NCBI RefSeq assembly: GCF_025909975.1
Contig: NZ_JAPCIO010000001.1
Coordinates: 248,001-312,000, forward strand
Length of the DNA: 64,000 bases
Reading direction: 5' to 3'
From: Flavobacterium lacisediminis
GTDB lineage: Bacteria > Bacteroidota > Bacteroidia > Flavobacteriales > Flavobacteriaceae
A model generated the notes under the pieces. The model did not search any database and was not told the origin of the DNA. It saw only the letters and a program-made list of their open reading frames with translations. The position numbers and the translations under genes were made by a program. This document shows, in pieces, positions 1-7,966 of the stretch (the first letter of the stretch is position 1; the number at the start of each line of letters is the position of its first letter).

Positions 1-255
1 TCAATTGTTGCAATGTTGATTTTTGAACCAAAAGGAACACCTTTATTAACCGTAGCCTTTGAATGTTTTTCAGCATATAGTACCGTTGGATTAAGTTTAA
101 ATTATACACCAACAGTAACTGAACCAAGTAAATATGTTTTAATTGCTTGTATGTTTATTGGTCGAATTGGAATGCTCAACTTAATGGTTGGATTATTACG
201 AAGATTGAATCATCAATTCTACGAATATCCAAAAGAAAATATATTAATTAACTAA
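1..255 (+). CDS. Potassium uptake channel subunit, TrkH/KtrB family (3' end only)
   Basis: The frame is open from the window edge, so this is only the last 84 codons of a longer gene. The visible protein has the terminal pore-loop and helix features of the TrkH/KtrB superfamily, including STVGLSLNYTP and a final membrane helix with MFIGRIGMLNL, close to the GR.G segment of KtrB. It acts in the inner membrane and imports K+ (Na+-coupled in Ktr systems). The RCK regulator gene begins 10 bases downstream, so the two subunits are probably co-transcribed. The KtrB rather than TrkH assignment is inference from a short tail. Confidence 0.85.
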   Translation, partial: SIVAMLIFEPKGTPLLTVAFECFSAYSTVGLSLNYTPTVTEPSKYVLIACMFIGRIGMLNLMVGLLRRLNHQFYEYPKENILIN

Positions 256-265
256 TCTACCAAAA

Positions 266-973
266 ATGAAAATTATAGTATTTGGTTTAGGAAACTTCGG
301 AATGTCGCTTGCTATCAGCTTAACTGAAACAGGAAACGAAGTAATTGGTGTAGATAAAAACATCGAAAAAATTAATCTTATCAAAGATAAAATTTCACAT
401 GCTATTGCATTAGATTCAACAAATGAATTATCGTATGAAGCTTTACCTTTAAAAGATGCAGATAAAGTAGTAGTTGCAATTGGAGAAAATGAAGGTGCTG
501 CTATTATTACAACTGCAATCATAAAAAAATTGAGTGATGTAAAAATTATCAGTCGTGCTTTATCACCTATTCACGATACGGTTTTAGAGGCAATGGGAAT
601 TCACAGTATCATTCACCCAGAGCAAGAGTCAGCAGATAGACTAACAAAACAAATCAACTTCAAATCAACGTTGGAAAACTATCAATTAGATGATAACTTC
701 ACGATTTCGGAAGTAAAAGCTAAGCCTGAATTCTTCGGAAAAACATTAGCTGAATTAGATTCTATCGATAAATATCATTTGACTTTGGTTACTATTATTC
801 GTAAAAGAGAAAAACGTAATCTTATCGGAAAAAAATCAATTATAAAAGAAACTATTGGTCGTCCTGCTCCTGATACTGTAGTATTAGAAGATGATATTTT
901 AGTAGTTTACGGATATAATAAAGATATCGAAACTTATTGTTTAGGTCAAGAAGAATATCAAATTAGAAGCTAA
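266..973 (+). CDS. Potassium uptake regulatory subunit, KtrA/TrkA type (RCK domains)
   Basis: The 235-residue protein is a cytosolic gating ring subunit of Ktr/Trk potassium transport. An RCK_N Rossmann fold occupies about residues 1-120, with the dinucleotide motif GLGNFG at 7-12 and the ribose-binding acid D30 at the end of the second strand. An RCK_C domain follows at about 140-225. One RCK_N/RCK_C unit and this length fit KtrA rather than the double-length TrkA of enterobacteria. It lies 10 bases after the channel subunit gene. hemD begins two bases after its stop, so the haem genes may be read through from this promoter. Confidence 0.9.
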   Translation: MKIIVFGLGNFGMSLAISLTETGNEVIGVDKNIEKINLIKDKISHAIALDSTNELSYEALPLKDADKVVVAIGENEGAAIITTAIIKKLSDVKIISRALSPIHDTVLEAMGIHSIIHPEQESADRLTKQINFKSTLENYQLDDNFTISEVKAKPEFFGKTLAELDSIDKYHLTLVTIIRKREKRNLIGKKSIIKETIGRPAPDTVVLEDDILVVYGYNKDIETYCLGQEEYQIRS

Positions 974-974
974 A

Positions 975-1634
975 ATGACTCAAATTCTTTCTACGAAAAA
1001 ACTTTCAAAGGCGTTAAAAAAGAAGTTTTCTGATGCTGGAATGAAACTTGTAGAAAAGAATTTTATTCAAACTAAAGCAGTTTCTTTTGAAACACCTCAA
1101 CTAAATGATTACTTAGTTTTCACGAGTAAACAAGCAGTAAAAAGTGTTTTGAAATCGGGAGTACAAAACATTCTTTTGAAACCTTGTTTGTGTGTAGGAA
1201 GTAAAACCAAGAATTTTCTCGAAAAAAAAGGTTTCACCGTTATTGAAAGTGCTGATTATGCCGAAGATTTGATTCAAATAATCGATTCGAAATATAAAGA
1301 CAATTCGTTTACATTTTTCTGTGGAAACATCAGAAAAAATACGATTCCAAATTATTTTCAGGAAAAGAAAATCGCATACAACGAATTTGTCGTATATGAA
1401 ACCAAACTAAAACTACACCAAATAAAAAAACCATTTGATGGCATTTTATTTTTTAGTCCGTCTGGAGTGAATAGTTTTTTGGAAATGAATTCATTAGAAA
1501 ATAAAAAGTGTTTTTGTATTGGAAACACCACTGCAAAAGCATTAGAAAACAAAACAGAAAATATTGTAATTGCATCACAACCCACTGTTGAAAATGTAAT
1601 TTACGAAGTAATACATTATTATAAACGCTTATAG
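975..1634 (+). CDS. hemD: Uroporphyrinogen-III synthase
   Basis: The 219-residue protein fits HemD, which closes and inverts ring D of hydroxymethylbilane to give uroporphyrinogen III in the cytosol. HemD sequences diverge strongly. The support is the two-lobed pattern with LVFTSKQAVKSVL near residue 50, FFSPSGVNSFLEMN near 160 and CIGNTTAKAL after it, which are the usual signature stretches, plus the position directly before hemE. It starts two bases after the RCK gene and is followed by a 30-base gap to hemE. The neighbouring hemA and hemC seen in some relatives are not in this window. Confidence 0.85.
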   Translation: MTQILSTKKLSKALKKKFSDAGMKLVEKNFIQTKAVSFETPQLNDYLVFTSKQAVKSVLKSGVQNILLKPCLCVGSKTKNFLEKKGFTVIESADYAEDLIQIIDSKYKDNSFTFFCGNIRKNTIPNYFQEKKIAYNEFVVYETKLKLHQIKKPFDGILFFSPSGVNSFLEMNSLENKKCFCIGNTTAKALENKTENIVIASQPTVENVIYEVIHYYKRL

Positions 1635-1664
1635 CCTATTGCTTAAAGCCTAAAGCAATCAAAA

Positions 1665-2690
1665 ATGATTAAGAACGATTTATTTTTAAGAGCATTAAAA
1701 GGAGAAACTGTTGAACGTCCACCAGTTTGGATGATGCGTCAAGCAGGAAGATATTTACCAGAATTTAGAGCTTTGCGCGATAAATATGATTTCTTCTCGC
1801 GTTGCGAAACTCCAGAATTAGCAGCTGAAATTACCGTGCAACCTATTCGTATTGTAAAACCAGATGCGGCTATTTTATTCTCAGATATTTTGGTAGTGCC
1901 AAGAGCTATGGGAATTCATGTGGAATTGAAAGACAATTTAGGTCCGATAATTCCAAATCCGATTCGTACTGCCGAACAAGTAAATCAGGTTTTTGTCCCA
2001 AATATTCACGAGACTTTAGGTTACGTGATGGATGCGGTAAAACTAACCAAAGAAATGTTGAACGACGAAGTACCGTTAATTGGTTTTGCGGGATCGCCTT
2101 GGACAATTTTCTGTTATGCTGTAGAAGGTAAAGGTTCTAAAAGTTTTGATACTGCTAAAGGATTTTGTTTTTCAAATCCGGTTGCAGCACACTTACTATT
2201 GCAAAAAATTACGGATACCACAATTTTATACTTAAAAGAAAAAGTAAAAGCAGGTTGTAATGCTATTCAGATTTTTGATTCTTGGGGAGGAATGCTTTCT
2301 CCAGTAGATTATCAAGAATTTTCGTGGCAATATATCAACCAAATTGTAGAAGCTTTAGCTGAAGAAACAGAAGTTATCGTATTTGGAAAAGGTTGTTGGT
2401 TTGCTTTAAACGAAATGTCTAAATCAAAAGCATCAGCTTTAGGAGTAGATTGGACTTGTTCGCCAAGAAACGCGCGTTATTTAACCGGTGGAAACATCAC
2501 TTTACAAGGAAATTTCGACCCAAGTCGACTACTTTCTCCAATCCCAACCATCAAAAAAATGGTACATCAAATGATTGACGAATTCGGAAAAGACAAATAC
2601 ATCGTCAACTTAGGTCACGGTATTTTACCAAATATTCCTGTTGATCATGCGAAGGCTTTTGTAGAAGCGGTGAAAGAGTATAAGAAGTAG
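1665..2690 (+). CDS. hemE: Uroporphyrinogen decarboxylase
   Basis: This 341-residue protein removes the four acetate carboxyls of uroporphyrinogen III to make coproporphyrinogen III. The N-terminal signature [18 protein letters not shown] spans residues 18-35 and holds the two substrate-binding arginines. D74 in LFSDIL corresponds to the catalytic aspartate of the family. The length is typical. The gene ends seven bases before an inserted membrane-protein gene; hemF, the expected next gene, is displaced by about 2.2 kb. Confidence 0.97.
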   Translation: MIKNDLFLRALKGETVERPPVWMMRQAGRYLPEFRALRDKYDFFSRCETPELAAEITVQPIRIVKPDAAILFSDILVVPRAMGIHVELKDNLGPIIPNPIRTAEQVNQVFVPNIHETLGYVMDAVKLTKEMLNDEVPLIGFAGSPWTIFCYAVEGKGSKSFDTAKGFCFSNPVAAHLLLQKITDTTILYLKEKVKAGCNAIQIFDSWGGMLSPVDYQEFSWQYINQIVEALAEETEVIVFGKGCWFALNEMSKSKASALGVDWTCSPRNARYLTGGNITLQGNFDPSRLLSPIPTIKKMVHQMIDEFGKDKYIVNLGHGILPNIPVDHAKAFVEAVKEYKK

Positions 2691-2697
2691 AATTTAA

Positions 2698-3216
2698 ATG
2701 AGAATCCCTTTAATTTATAAGAGAATTGGAAATTTTTTAGGTTCATTACTACTCTCATTATGTTGTTTTTTTGGTGCTTATCAAGCTCTTACATTAAGTA
2801 GCTACGATATAGATCAAATTAATAATTATAGTGGAAAAGTTATTGAAGCAGGAATAATGAATAAAAACAATTCCGTTGCCGGAAGAGGTTCGTTTAAATC
2901 TGATATTTTTTTTATAAAAATTCAAGGTCTAAATCAAATTTTAGCGACTTATAATTCTTCAAACAGCTATAGTTATTTTGAGGAAAACATTAAAGTTGGA
3001 GACGAGATAACGGTTTATTATTTAGAATCTAAAGACACAATAAAGCCAAATTTGAATTTGTTTCAAATTGAAAAGAATTATAAAATTATTTTGAATACAA
3101 AAGAATTTCAAAACAAAGAAATACTAGGTGGGTTAATAGGGTTTTTTGGAGGAATAATTTTATTAGGACTTGGTCTTTACCAAGATAAAAAGTATTGGGG
3201 AAAAAATGAAAAATAA
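2698..3216 (+). CDS. Two-helix membrane protein of unknown function (DUF3592-like)
   Basis: I do not recognise a specific function for this 172-residue protein. It has a membrane helix at about residues 10-30, an extracytoplasmic beta-rich middle of about 110 residues with GKVIEAG and VGDEITVYYLES, and a second helix near 145-165, an architecture seen in DUF3592-type proteins. The gene is visibly more AT-rich than hemE. Its last codons (Asn-Glu-Lys-stop) are encoded by a stretch identical to the start of hemF, so its 3' end looks fused to old hemF DNA. It is the first of three accessory genes that split hemE from hemF. Confidence 0.6.
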   Translation: MRIPLIYKRIGNFLGSLLLSLCCFFGAYQALTLSSYDIDQINNYSGKVIEAGIMNKNNSVAGRGSFKSDIFFIKIQGLNQILATYNSSNSYSYFEENIKVGDEITVYYLESKDTIKPNLNLFQIEKNYKIILNTKEFQNKEILGGLIGFFGGIILLGLGLYQDKKYWGKNEK

Positions 3217-3256
3217 ATTCTACACCTACATACAAACCTCCTAAGATCAAAACACT
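3206..3256 (+). pseudogene. Decayed duplicate of the hemF 5' end
   Basis: Bases 3207-3236 are identical to 4919-4948, the first codons of hemF, and weaker similarity with small indels continues to about 3256. The remnant keeps an ATG at 3206 and encodes MKNKFYTYIQ before drifting into Thr-Ser-stop. In intact hemF the matching position is TTG. The preceding gene ends inside this copy. The simplest reading is that DNA was inserted at the hemF start with duplication of that start, leaving this fragment behind. Confidence 0.8.
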
Positions 3257-3269
3257 TAGAAAATAACTA

Positions 3270-3806
3270 ATGATAACAACCGATTCATTTCATATAATCA
3301 CTTTACAATCAGATGACGCAAAAAGTTTATCTGAAATGATGGTTTTGAATTTTGATAACTTTAATCGTTATTTTCCAATTACATTATCTAAAAATCTATC
3401 CATAAAAGATAGTTTAAGTTATATTGAAGAAAAAAGAAAAGAAATCACTTTAAAATCTGAATTTACTTTTGGAATTAAAGATATTTCAAATTCAAAAATT
3501 GCTGGTTTAATTATCATCAAAGAAATAAATTGGGATACGAAACAAGGAGAATTTGCCTATTGTATTAGTTCAGAATACGAAAACAAAGGTTGGATGTCAA
3601 AAGCTATTGCTCGAGCCACAAAATACGGTTTTGAAGTTTTAGGATTCAATAAATTTCAAATTATTGCTCATAAAACAAATATTGGAAGTTGTAAAGTTGC
3701 AGAAAAGTGTGGTTTCACATGGAAAAGAACACTTTTAAATGAATACACACCTCCAAATGAAACTCCATTGGATATGGAATTATATGAATTAGAACATGAA
3801 AAATAA
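3270..3806 (+). CDS. GNAT-family N-acetyltransferase, RimJ/RimL-like
   Basis: The 178-residue protein has the full GNAT fold pattern: N-terminal strand with FHIITLQSDDAKSLSEMM, beta-4 with IAGLIIIKEINWD, the acetyl-CoA loop region EYENKGWMSKAIARATKYGFE near residues 107-127 and beta-6/alpha-4 with GSCKVAEKCGFTWK. This arrangement matches the ribosomal-protein or amino-acid acetyltransferase branch; the substrate cannot be read from the sequence. It sits in the insert between hemE and hemF, after the hemF remnant. Its final codons (His-Glu-Lys-stop) again coincide with a 14-base copy of the hemF start sequence. Confidence 0.85.
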   Translation: MITTDSFHIITLQSDDAKSLSEMMVLNFDNFNRYFPITLSKNLSIKDSLSYIEEKRKEITLKSEFTFGIKDISNSKIAGLIIIKEINWDTKQGEFAYCISSEYENKGWMSKAIARATKYGFEVLGFNKFQIIAHKTNIGSCKVAEKCGFTWKRTLLNEYTPPNETPLDMELYELEHEK

Positions 3807-3812
3807 ATTAAA

Positions 3813-4916
3813 ATGAGAGCAATTTTAACTGTATTTATTTTATTATTTTCAAACTTTATTAATGCGTGCCTTTGGGATAGAGACACTTATGCAATGGAAA
3901 AACAAAAGTTTCCAGATGCTTTTGAATTAATGACTGGGAATTTTGACAGGCACTCCAATTCATATTACCAATGGCGTATAGCTAAAATTCAAACTCAAAT
4001 TGATAAAGGAAATAAAGACCCTTTACTTTTTGATGATTTAGCAGTGGCGTATTCAAAATTAGGGAATGACAAAAAAGCTATTGAGCTTATGAAGCTTAAA
4101 GAAAAATTTGCTCCAAATTTATATGAAACATTCGCTAATCTTGGTACCTTTTATATCCATGATGGACAATTTGAAGAAGGATTAAAATATATTAATAAAG
4201 CTATCAAAATAAATCCTGAGGCTCACTTTGGAAGAGAAATATATCAAAAATACCTTGTTGAATTTATTCTGTTAAACAAAAAAAAGGAGTCTGAATCTAA
4301 TAACTTTTACATTTTTTTAATAGAAAAATACAATGCAAAAAATAATTCAAAGGAAAAATTTCTTCCAGAAGTAGAAAATGAAAAAGCTATAAAAGGAGTT
4401 TTAGGTATGATGCGATTTGGAAATTATAACTCCCCTATACTTTTAAATGCTCTTGGAGATTTGTTACTTGCGGATTCTTATAATACACCAAGCGCTAAAA
4501 GATTAGCAACTATGGCTTATATGGCTTCTGATTTATACAATGCCGGTTCAGTTTCTCTCAAAACCAAAGAAAATATTCAAATGTTTTTGAGCATGCAAGA
4601 ACGTGACAAAAACACCTATGAAGAATTGCTCAAAGAAGTTAAAAAAGGTATTCTAATTGGGAAAAGCAGATATGCTGAAATTGAAAAGAAAGAAACAAAT
4701 TGGGTTATTGAAAACAAAGATTTAGACATTGAGTTCGCACAAGATTTTTATGCAAAAACAGATTCTAAAAACAAGAACGATGTTGCTCCAAATAATCAAA
4801 ATAGAATTACTAAAAGCGAAGATAAAATATCTAAAAAACTAATCATTGGATTAATCATTACATTAGTTATTGTTGGAATTTTTGTAATTGTAAAACTTCG
4901 AAAAAAACATATTTAA
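3813..4916 (+). CDS. Exported TPR-repeat protein with C-terminal membrane anchor
   Basis: This 367-residue protein has an N-terminal export signal ending near FINAC, where Cys19 could be a lipid site although the lipobox is weak. A conserved-looking block CLWDRDTYAMEKQKFPDAFE follows. TPR helices lie at about residues 70-150 (DDLAVAYSKLGNDKKAIELM and FANLGTFYIHDGQFEEGLKY). A membrane helix with a basic tail closes the protein at 343-367. Function unknown; TPR units usually hold partner proteins, here probably in the periplasm. It is the last inserted gene before hemF, whose TTG start is one base after this stop. Confidence 0.7.
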   Translation: MRAILTVFILLFSNFINACLWDRDTYAMEKQKFPDAFELMTGNFDRHSNSYYQWRIAKIQTQIDKGNKDPLLFDDLAVAYSKLGNDKKAIELMKLKEKFAPNLYETFANLGTFYIHDGQFEEGLKYINKAIKINPEAHFGREIYQKYLVEFILLNKKKESESNNFYIFLIEKYNAKNNSKEKFLPEVENEKAIKGVLGMMRFGNYNSPILLNALGDLLLADSYNTPSAKRLATMAYMASDLYNAGSVSLKTKENIQMFLSMQERDKNTYEELLKEVKKGILIGKSRYAEIEKKETNWVIENKDLDIEFAQDFYAKTDSKNKNDVAPNNQNRITKSEDKISKKLIIGLIITLVIVGIFVIVKLRKKHI

Positions 4917-4917
4917 A

Positions 4918-5820
4918 TTGAAAAATAAATTCTACACCTACATACAAAACCTGCAAGATCAAATCTGTAAAGGATTAGAGGACATCGATGGCGGTACCAA
5001 ATTTCGCGAAGATATTTGGAAACGACCAGAAGGCGGTGGCGGTCGCACACGTGTTATTGAAAACGGAAATGTTTTTGAAAAAGGTGGTGTAAATATTTCA
5101 GCCGTTCATGGCAAATTACCCGATACGATGCAAAAAATGTTTGGTGTTGGAGAAGCCGATTTTTTCGCTTGCGGATTGAGTTTAGTTATTCATCCTAAAA
5201 ACCCAATGGTGCCAACCGTTCACGCGAATTGGCGTTATTTCGAAATGTACGACGATAACGGAAACGTAATCAACAGCTGGTTTGGTGGCGGACAAGATTT
5301 AACACCATATTATTTGTTTGAAGAAGATGCCAAACATTTTCATCAAACTTGTAAAAATGCTTGCGACAAACATAACCATGAATTTTATCCAAACTATAAA
5401 AAGAAATGCGATGAATACTTTTGGAACGCACATCGATTTGAAGCTCGTGGAATTGGCGGTTTATTTTTCGATTATTTAAAAGCAACCGAACAAATGTCGA
5501 TGGAAGATTGGTTCAATTTTGTGTCAGAAGTTGGGAATTCTTTCTTACAAGCATATGTTCCAATTGTGGAAAAAAGAAAAGATTTACCATATACAGATGC
5601 ACAACGCACATGGCAAGAAATTCGTCGTGGTCGTTATGTGGAATTCAATTTAGTTCATGATAAAGGAACCCTTTTCGGGCTAAAAACCAACGGAAGAATC
5701 GAAAGTATTTTGATGAGTCTACCACCACATGTGCAATGGGTATACGACCATCATCCAGAAGTAGGAAGTGAAGAAGAAAAATTACTGAAAATATTAGCAA
5801 AACCAGTTGACTGGGTTTAA
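4918..5820 (+). CDS. hemF: Oxygen-dependent coproporphyrinogen III oxidase
   Basis: The 300-residue enzyme uses O2 to decarboxylate two propionates of coproporphyrinogen III, giving protoporphyrinogen IX. Family signatures include EGGGGRTRVIENG near residue 40, HANWRYFEMYD near 102, WFGGGQDLTPYYLFEEDAKHF near 120 and QEIRRGRYVEFNLVHDKGT near 235. Translation appears to start at TTG 4918, because the duplicate copy at 3206 carries ATG at the same place and no other start lies close upstream in frame. The ATG to TTG change may lower expression. hemB follows after 32 bases. Confidence 0.95.
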   Translation: MKNKFYTYIQNLQDQICKGLEDIDGGTKFREDIWKRPEGGGGRTRVIENGNVFEKGGVNISAVHGKLPDTMQKMFGVGEADFFACGLSLVIHPKNPMVPTVHANWRYFEMYDDNGNVINSWFGGGQDLTPYYLFEEDAKHFHQTCKNACDKHNHEFYPNYKKKCDEYFWNAHRFEARGIGGLFFDYLKATEQMSMEDWFNFVSEVGNSFLQAYVPIVEKRKDLPYTDAQRTWQEIRRGRYVEFNLVHDKGTLFGLKTNGRIESILMSLPPHVQWVYDHHPEVGSEEEKLLKILAKPVDWV

Positions 5821-5852
5821 TTATATTCCTCAATTATAAAATATAACAAATT

Positions 5853-6848
5853 ATGTTTCCATTACACAGAGGTCGTCGTTTAAGAGTAAACGAATCTATT
5901 AGAAGTTTAGTTCGCGAAACCAGCTTGAGTCCGGCTGATTTTATGTTCCCGATGTTTATCATGGAAGGAGAAAACACGAAAGTAGAAATCTCTTCTATGC
6001 CAGGAATTTTCCGTCGTACTTTAGATTTAACGGTGGAAGAAGTAAAAGAATTATTCGCTTTAGGAATTCGTGCCGTAAACATCTATGTAAAAGTTAGCGA
6101 TGATTTAAAAGATAATACCGGAAAAGAAGCTTGGAACGATAATGGTTTGATGCAAAGAGCCATTCGTGCTATTAAAGCGGCTTGTCCAGAAATGATTGTA
6201 ATGCCTGATGTAGCGTTAGACCCATATTCCATTTATGGCCACGATGGTATCATTGAAAAAGGTGATGTAGCCAATGATGCAACTAATGATGCCTTGGTAA
6301 AAATGGCGGTTTCTCATGCAAAAGCAGGAGCTGATTTTGTAGCGCCAAGTGATATGATGGATGGTCGTGTGCTTCGATTGCGTCAAGGATTAGATGCAGC
6401 AGGATTTCATAATGTGGGAATCATGAGTTATTCGGCTAAATATGCTTCGGCTTTTTATGGTCCGTTTCGTGATGCATTAGATAGTGCGCCAAAAGATGCT
6501 GACGTTGAAGTTCCAAAAGACAAAAAAACTTACCAAATGGATTACGCTAATCGCATCGAAGCGGTTAAAGAAGCTCTTTGGGATGTAGAAGAAGGTGCTG
6601 ATATGGTCATGGTAAAACCTGGAATTGCCTATTTAGATATCGTTCGTGAAGTTAAAAATGCAGTTGATGTTCCTGTAACAGTTTTTCATGTATCTGGTGA
6701 ATATGCCATGATTAAAGCGGCTTCGGAAAGAGGTTGGTTAGACCACGATAAAATTATGATGGAGCAATTAATGTGTATTAAAAGAGCGGGTGCAAGTTTG
6801 ATTTCAACATATTTCGCAAAAGAAGCAGCCATTTTATTAAACAAATAA
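5853..6848 (+). CDS. hemB: Porphobilinogen synthase (5-aminolevulinate dehydratase)
   Basis: This 331-residue enzyme condenses two 5-aminolevulinate molecules to porphobilinogen. The two active-site lysines are K196 in MSYSAKYASAFYGPFR and K255 in MVMVKPGIAYLD. The metal loop at 119-132 reads DVALDPYSIYGHDG, with aspartates where zinc-type enzymes have three cysteines. It therefore belongs to the Asp-rich, magnesium-dependent type known from plants and pseudomonads. It lies between hemF and a cytochrome c gene on the same strand with short gaps. Confidence 0.97.
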   Translation: MFPLHRGRRLRVNESIRSLVRETSLSPADFMFPMFIMEGENTKVEISSMPGIFRRTLDLTVEEVKELFALGIRAVNIYVKVSDDLKDNTGKEAWNDNGLMQRAIRAIKAACPEMIVMPDVALDPYSIYGHDGIIEKGDVANDATNDALVKMAVSHAKAGADFVAPSDMMDGRVLRLRQGLDAAGFHNVGIMSYSAKYASAFYGPFRDALDSAPKDADVEVPKDKKTYQMDYANRIEAVKEALWDVEEGADMVMVKPGIAYLDIVREVKNAVDVPVTVFHVSGEYAMIKAASERGWLDHDKIMMEQLMCIKRAGASLISTYFAKEAAILLNK

Positions 6849-6855
6849 TTTTAAA

Positions 6856-7269
6856 ATGAAACATATATTAAAATCATTCGCTGTTTTTGCATTAGCCATT
6901 TCATTGACTAATTGTGGTGAAAAAAAAGAAACGGATGCTTACGGAAATCCAGTTGAAGAAAAAACTGAGACAACCACTGAGACAACAGTTGATCCATTAT
7001 TCGCTAAAGGGCAAGAACTTTTCGAAGGGAAAGGAACGTGTACAGCATGTCATAAACCAGATACGAAAGTAATTGGTCCGTCAATAAAAGAAATTGCTAA
7101 GATTTACAAAGAAAAAGGAGCTAGTATTGCTGCTTTCATTAACGAAGAAGGAGAACCTATCGTTGATTCATCGCAATATGAAACCATGAAAACGAACTTT
7201 GCAATTACCAAAGCTATGACGGCTGAAGAACGTAAAGCTTTAGAAATATATATGATGAGTTTCGAATAA
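6856..7269 (+). CDS. Lipoprotein cytochrome c, monohaem class I
   Basis: The 137-residue protein has a lipoprotein signal with the likely acylated Cys20 (SLTNC), a Thr/Glu-rich linker to about residue 45, and a single c-type haem site C62-x-x-C65-H66 followed by VIGPS. The distal haem ligand is likely Met111 or Met121. The size and layout resemble small c551/c552 electron carriers tethered to the outer face of a membrane. It starts seven bases after hemB, so a haem-using protein is transcribed with haem synthesis genes. Confidence 0.88.
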   Translation: MKHILKSFAVFALAISLTNCGEKKETDAYGNPVEEKTETTTETTVDPLFAKGQELFEGKGTCTACHKPDTKVIGPSIKEIAKIYKEKGASIAAFINEEGEPIVDSSQYETMKTNFAITKAMTAEERKALEIYMMSFE

Positions 7270-7276
7270 AATGCGA

Positions 7277-7966
7277 TTACTCAACTACCAATTTAAAGCC
7301 CACGCGCGGAATGTTTTCAATTCTCACGTGGGTTTCTTCTTTTATGATTTTTCGTAATCGGGAAATAAAAACATCCAAACTTCTTCCTAAGAAATAATCA
7401 TCGCTTCCCCATAAATCAATTAAGATTTTTTCTCGTTTTAAAACAGTATTAGGATTATCTAAAAACATCTTCAGCAAAGATGCTTCACGCTCAGTTAAGG
7501 TTATTTTTTGATGATCATTTTTTAATAAATAATTTTCCGGTTCAAAATGAAAACTGCCAAAGACATAATTTTTTTGAATAGGTTTATTATCATTAGATTT
7601 TTGACTTCTGTTTAAGAAAATTTCGATTTTTAAAATCAATTCTTCTATCGAATATGGTTTTACCAAATAATCATCGGCACCCAATTTCAAACCTTTAATT
7701 CGGTCTTCTTTCATAGTTTTCGCAGAAAGAAAAATAATTGGAATTTCCTGATTGCGCTTTCTGATTTCAGTGGCAATCTCAAATCCATCCATATCAGGCA
7801 ACATAATATCCAAAACACACAAATCAAAAGATTCTTTGCAAAAAAGTTGAAAAGCATCTTTTCCATTATTGCAATGAGTTACTTCAAAATGTTGTTCTAA
7901 ATTATCAGATGTTAAAAACGCTAAGGTTTCGTCGTCTTCTACATACAAAATACGTTTCTTACTCAT
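7277..7966 (-). CDS. Response regulator, OmpR/PhoB family
   Basis: The 229-residue protein has a receiver domain at 1-120 with acidic pocket E10-D11-D12, phosphoacceptor D53 (CVLDIMLPDMDGFE) and switch lysine K103 (YLVKPYS), then a winged-helix DNA-binding domain at about 130-228 with LTEREASLLKMFLDNP and DVFISRLRKII. It is encoded after the sensor kinase with an 8-base overlap. The pair resembles RprX/RprY-type systems of Bacteroidota by layout. Tandem TTAACA boxes upstream of the kinase gene at 9271-9308 are a plausible target. Confidence 0.95.
   Translation of the reverse strand: MSKKRILYVEDDETLAFLTSDNLEQHFEVTHCNNGKDAFQLFCKESFDLCVLDIMLPDMDGFEIATEIRKRNQEIPIIFLSAKTMKEDRIKGLKLGADDYLVKPYSIEELILKIEIFLNRSQKSNDNKPIQKNYVFGSFHFEPENYLLKNDHQKITLTEREASLLKMFLDNPNTVLKREKILIDLWGSDDYFLGRSLDVFISRLRKIIKEETHVRIENIPRVGFKLVVE

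Noticed and set aside
3206-3244. The hemF-like 12-codon frame as a regulatory leader peptide
   Set aside because: It is distant from hemF, lacks a run of regulatory codons or an attenuator hairpin, and is nearly identical to hemF DNA, so a duplication remnant explains it better.
2698-4916. The three inserted genes as a defence or toxin-antitoxin system
   Set aside because: No nuclease, ATPase, toxin pair or known defence domain is visible; the GNAT is full-length and of a housekeeping-like type.
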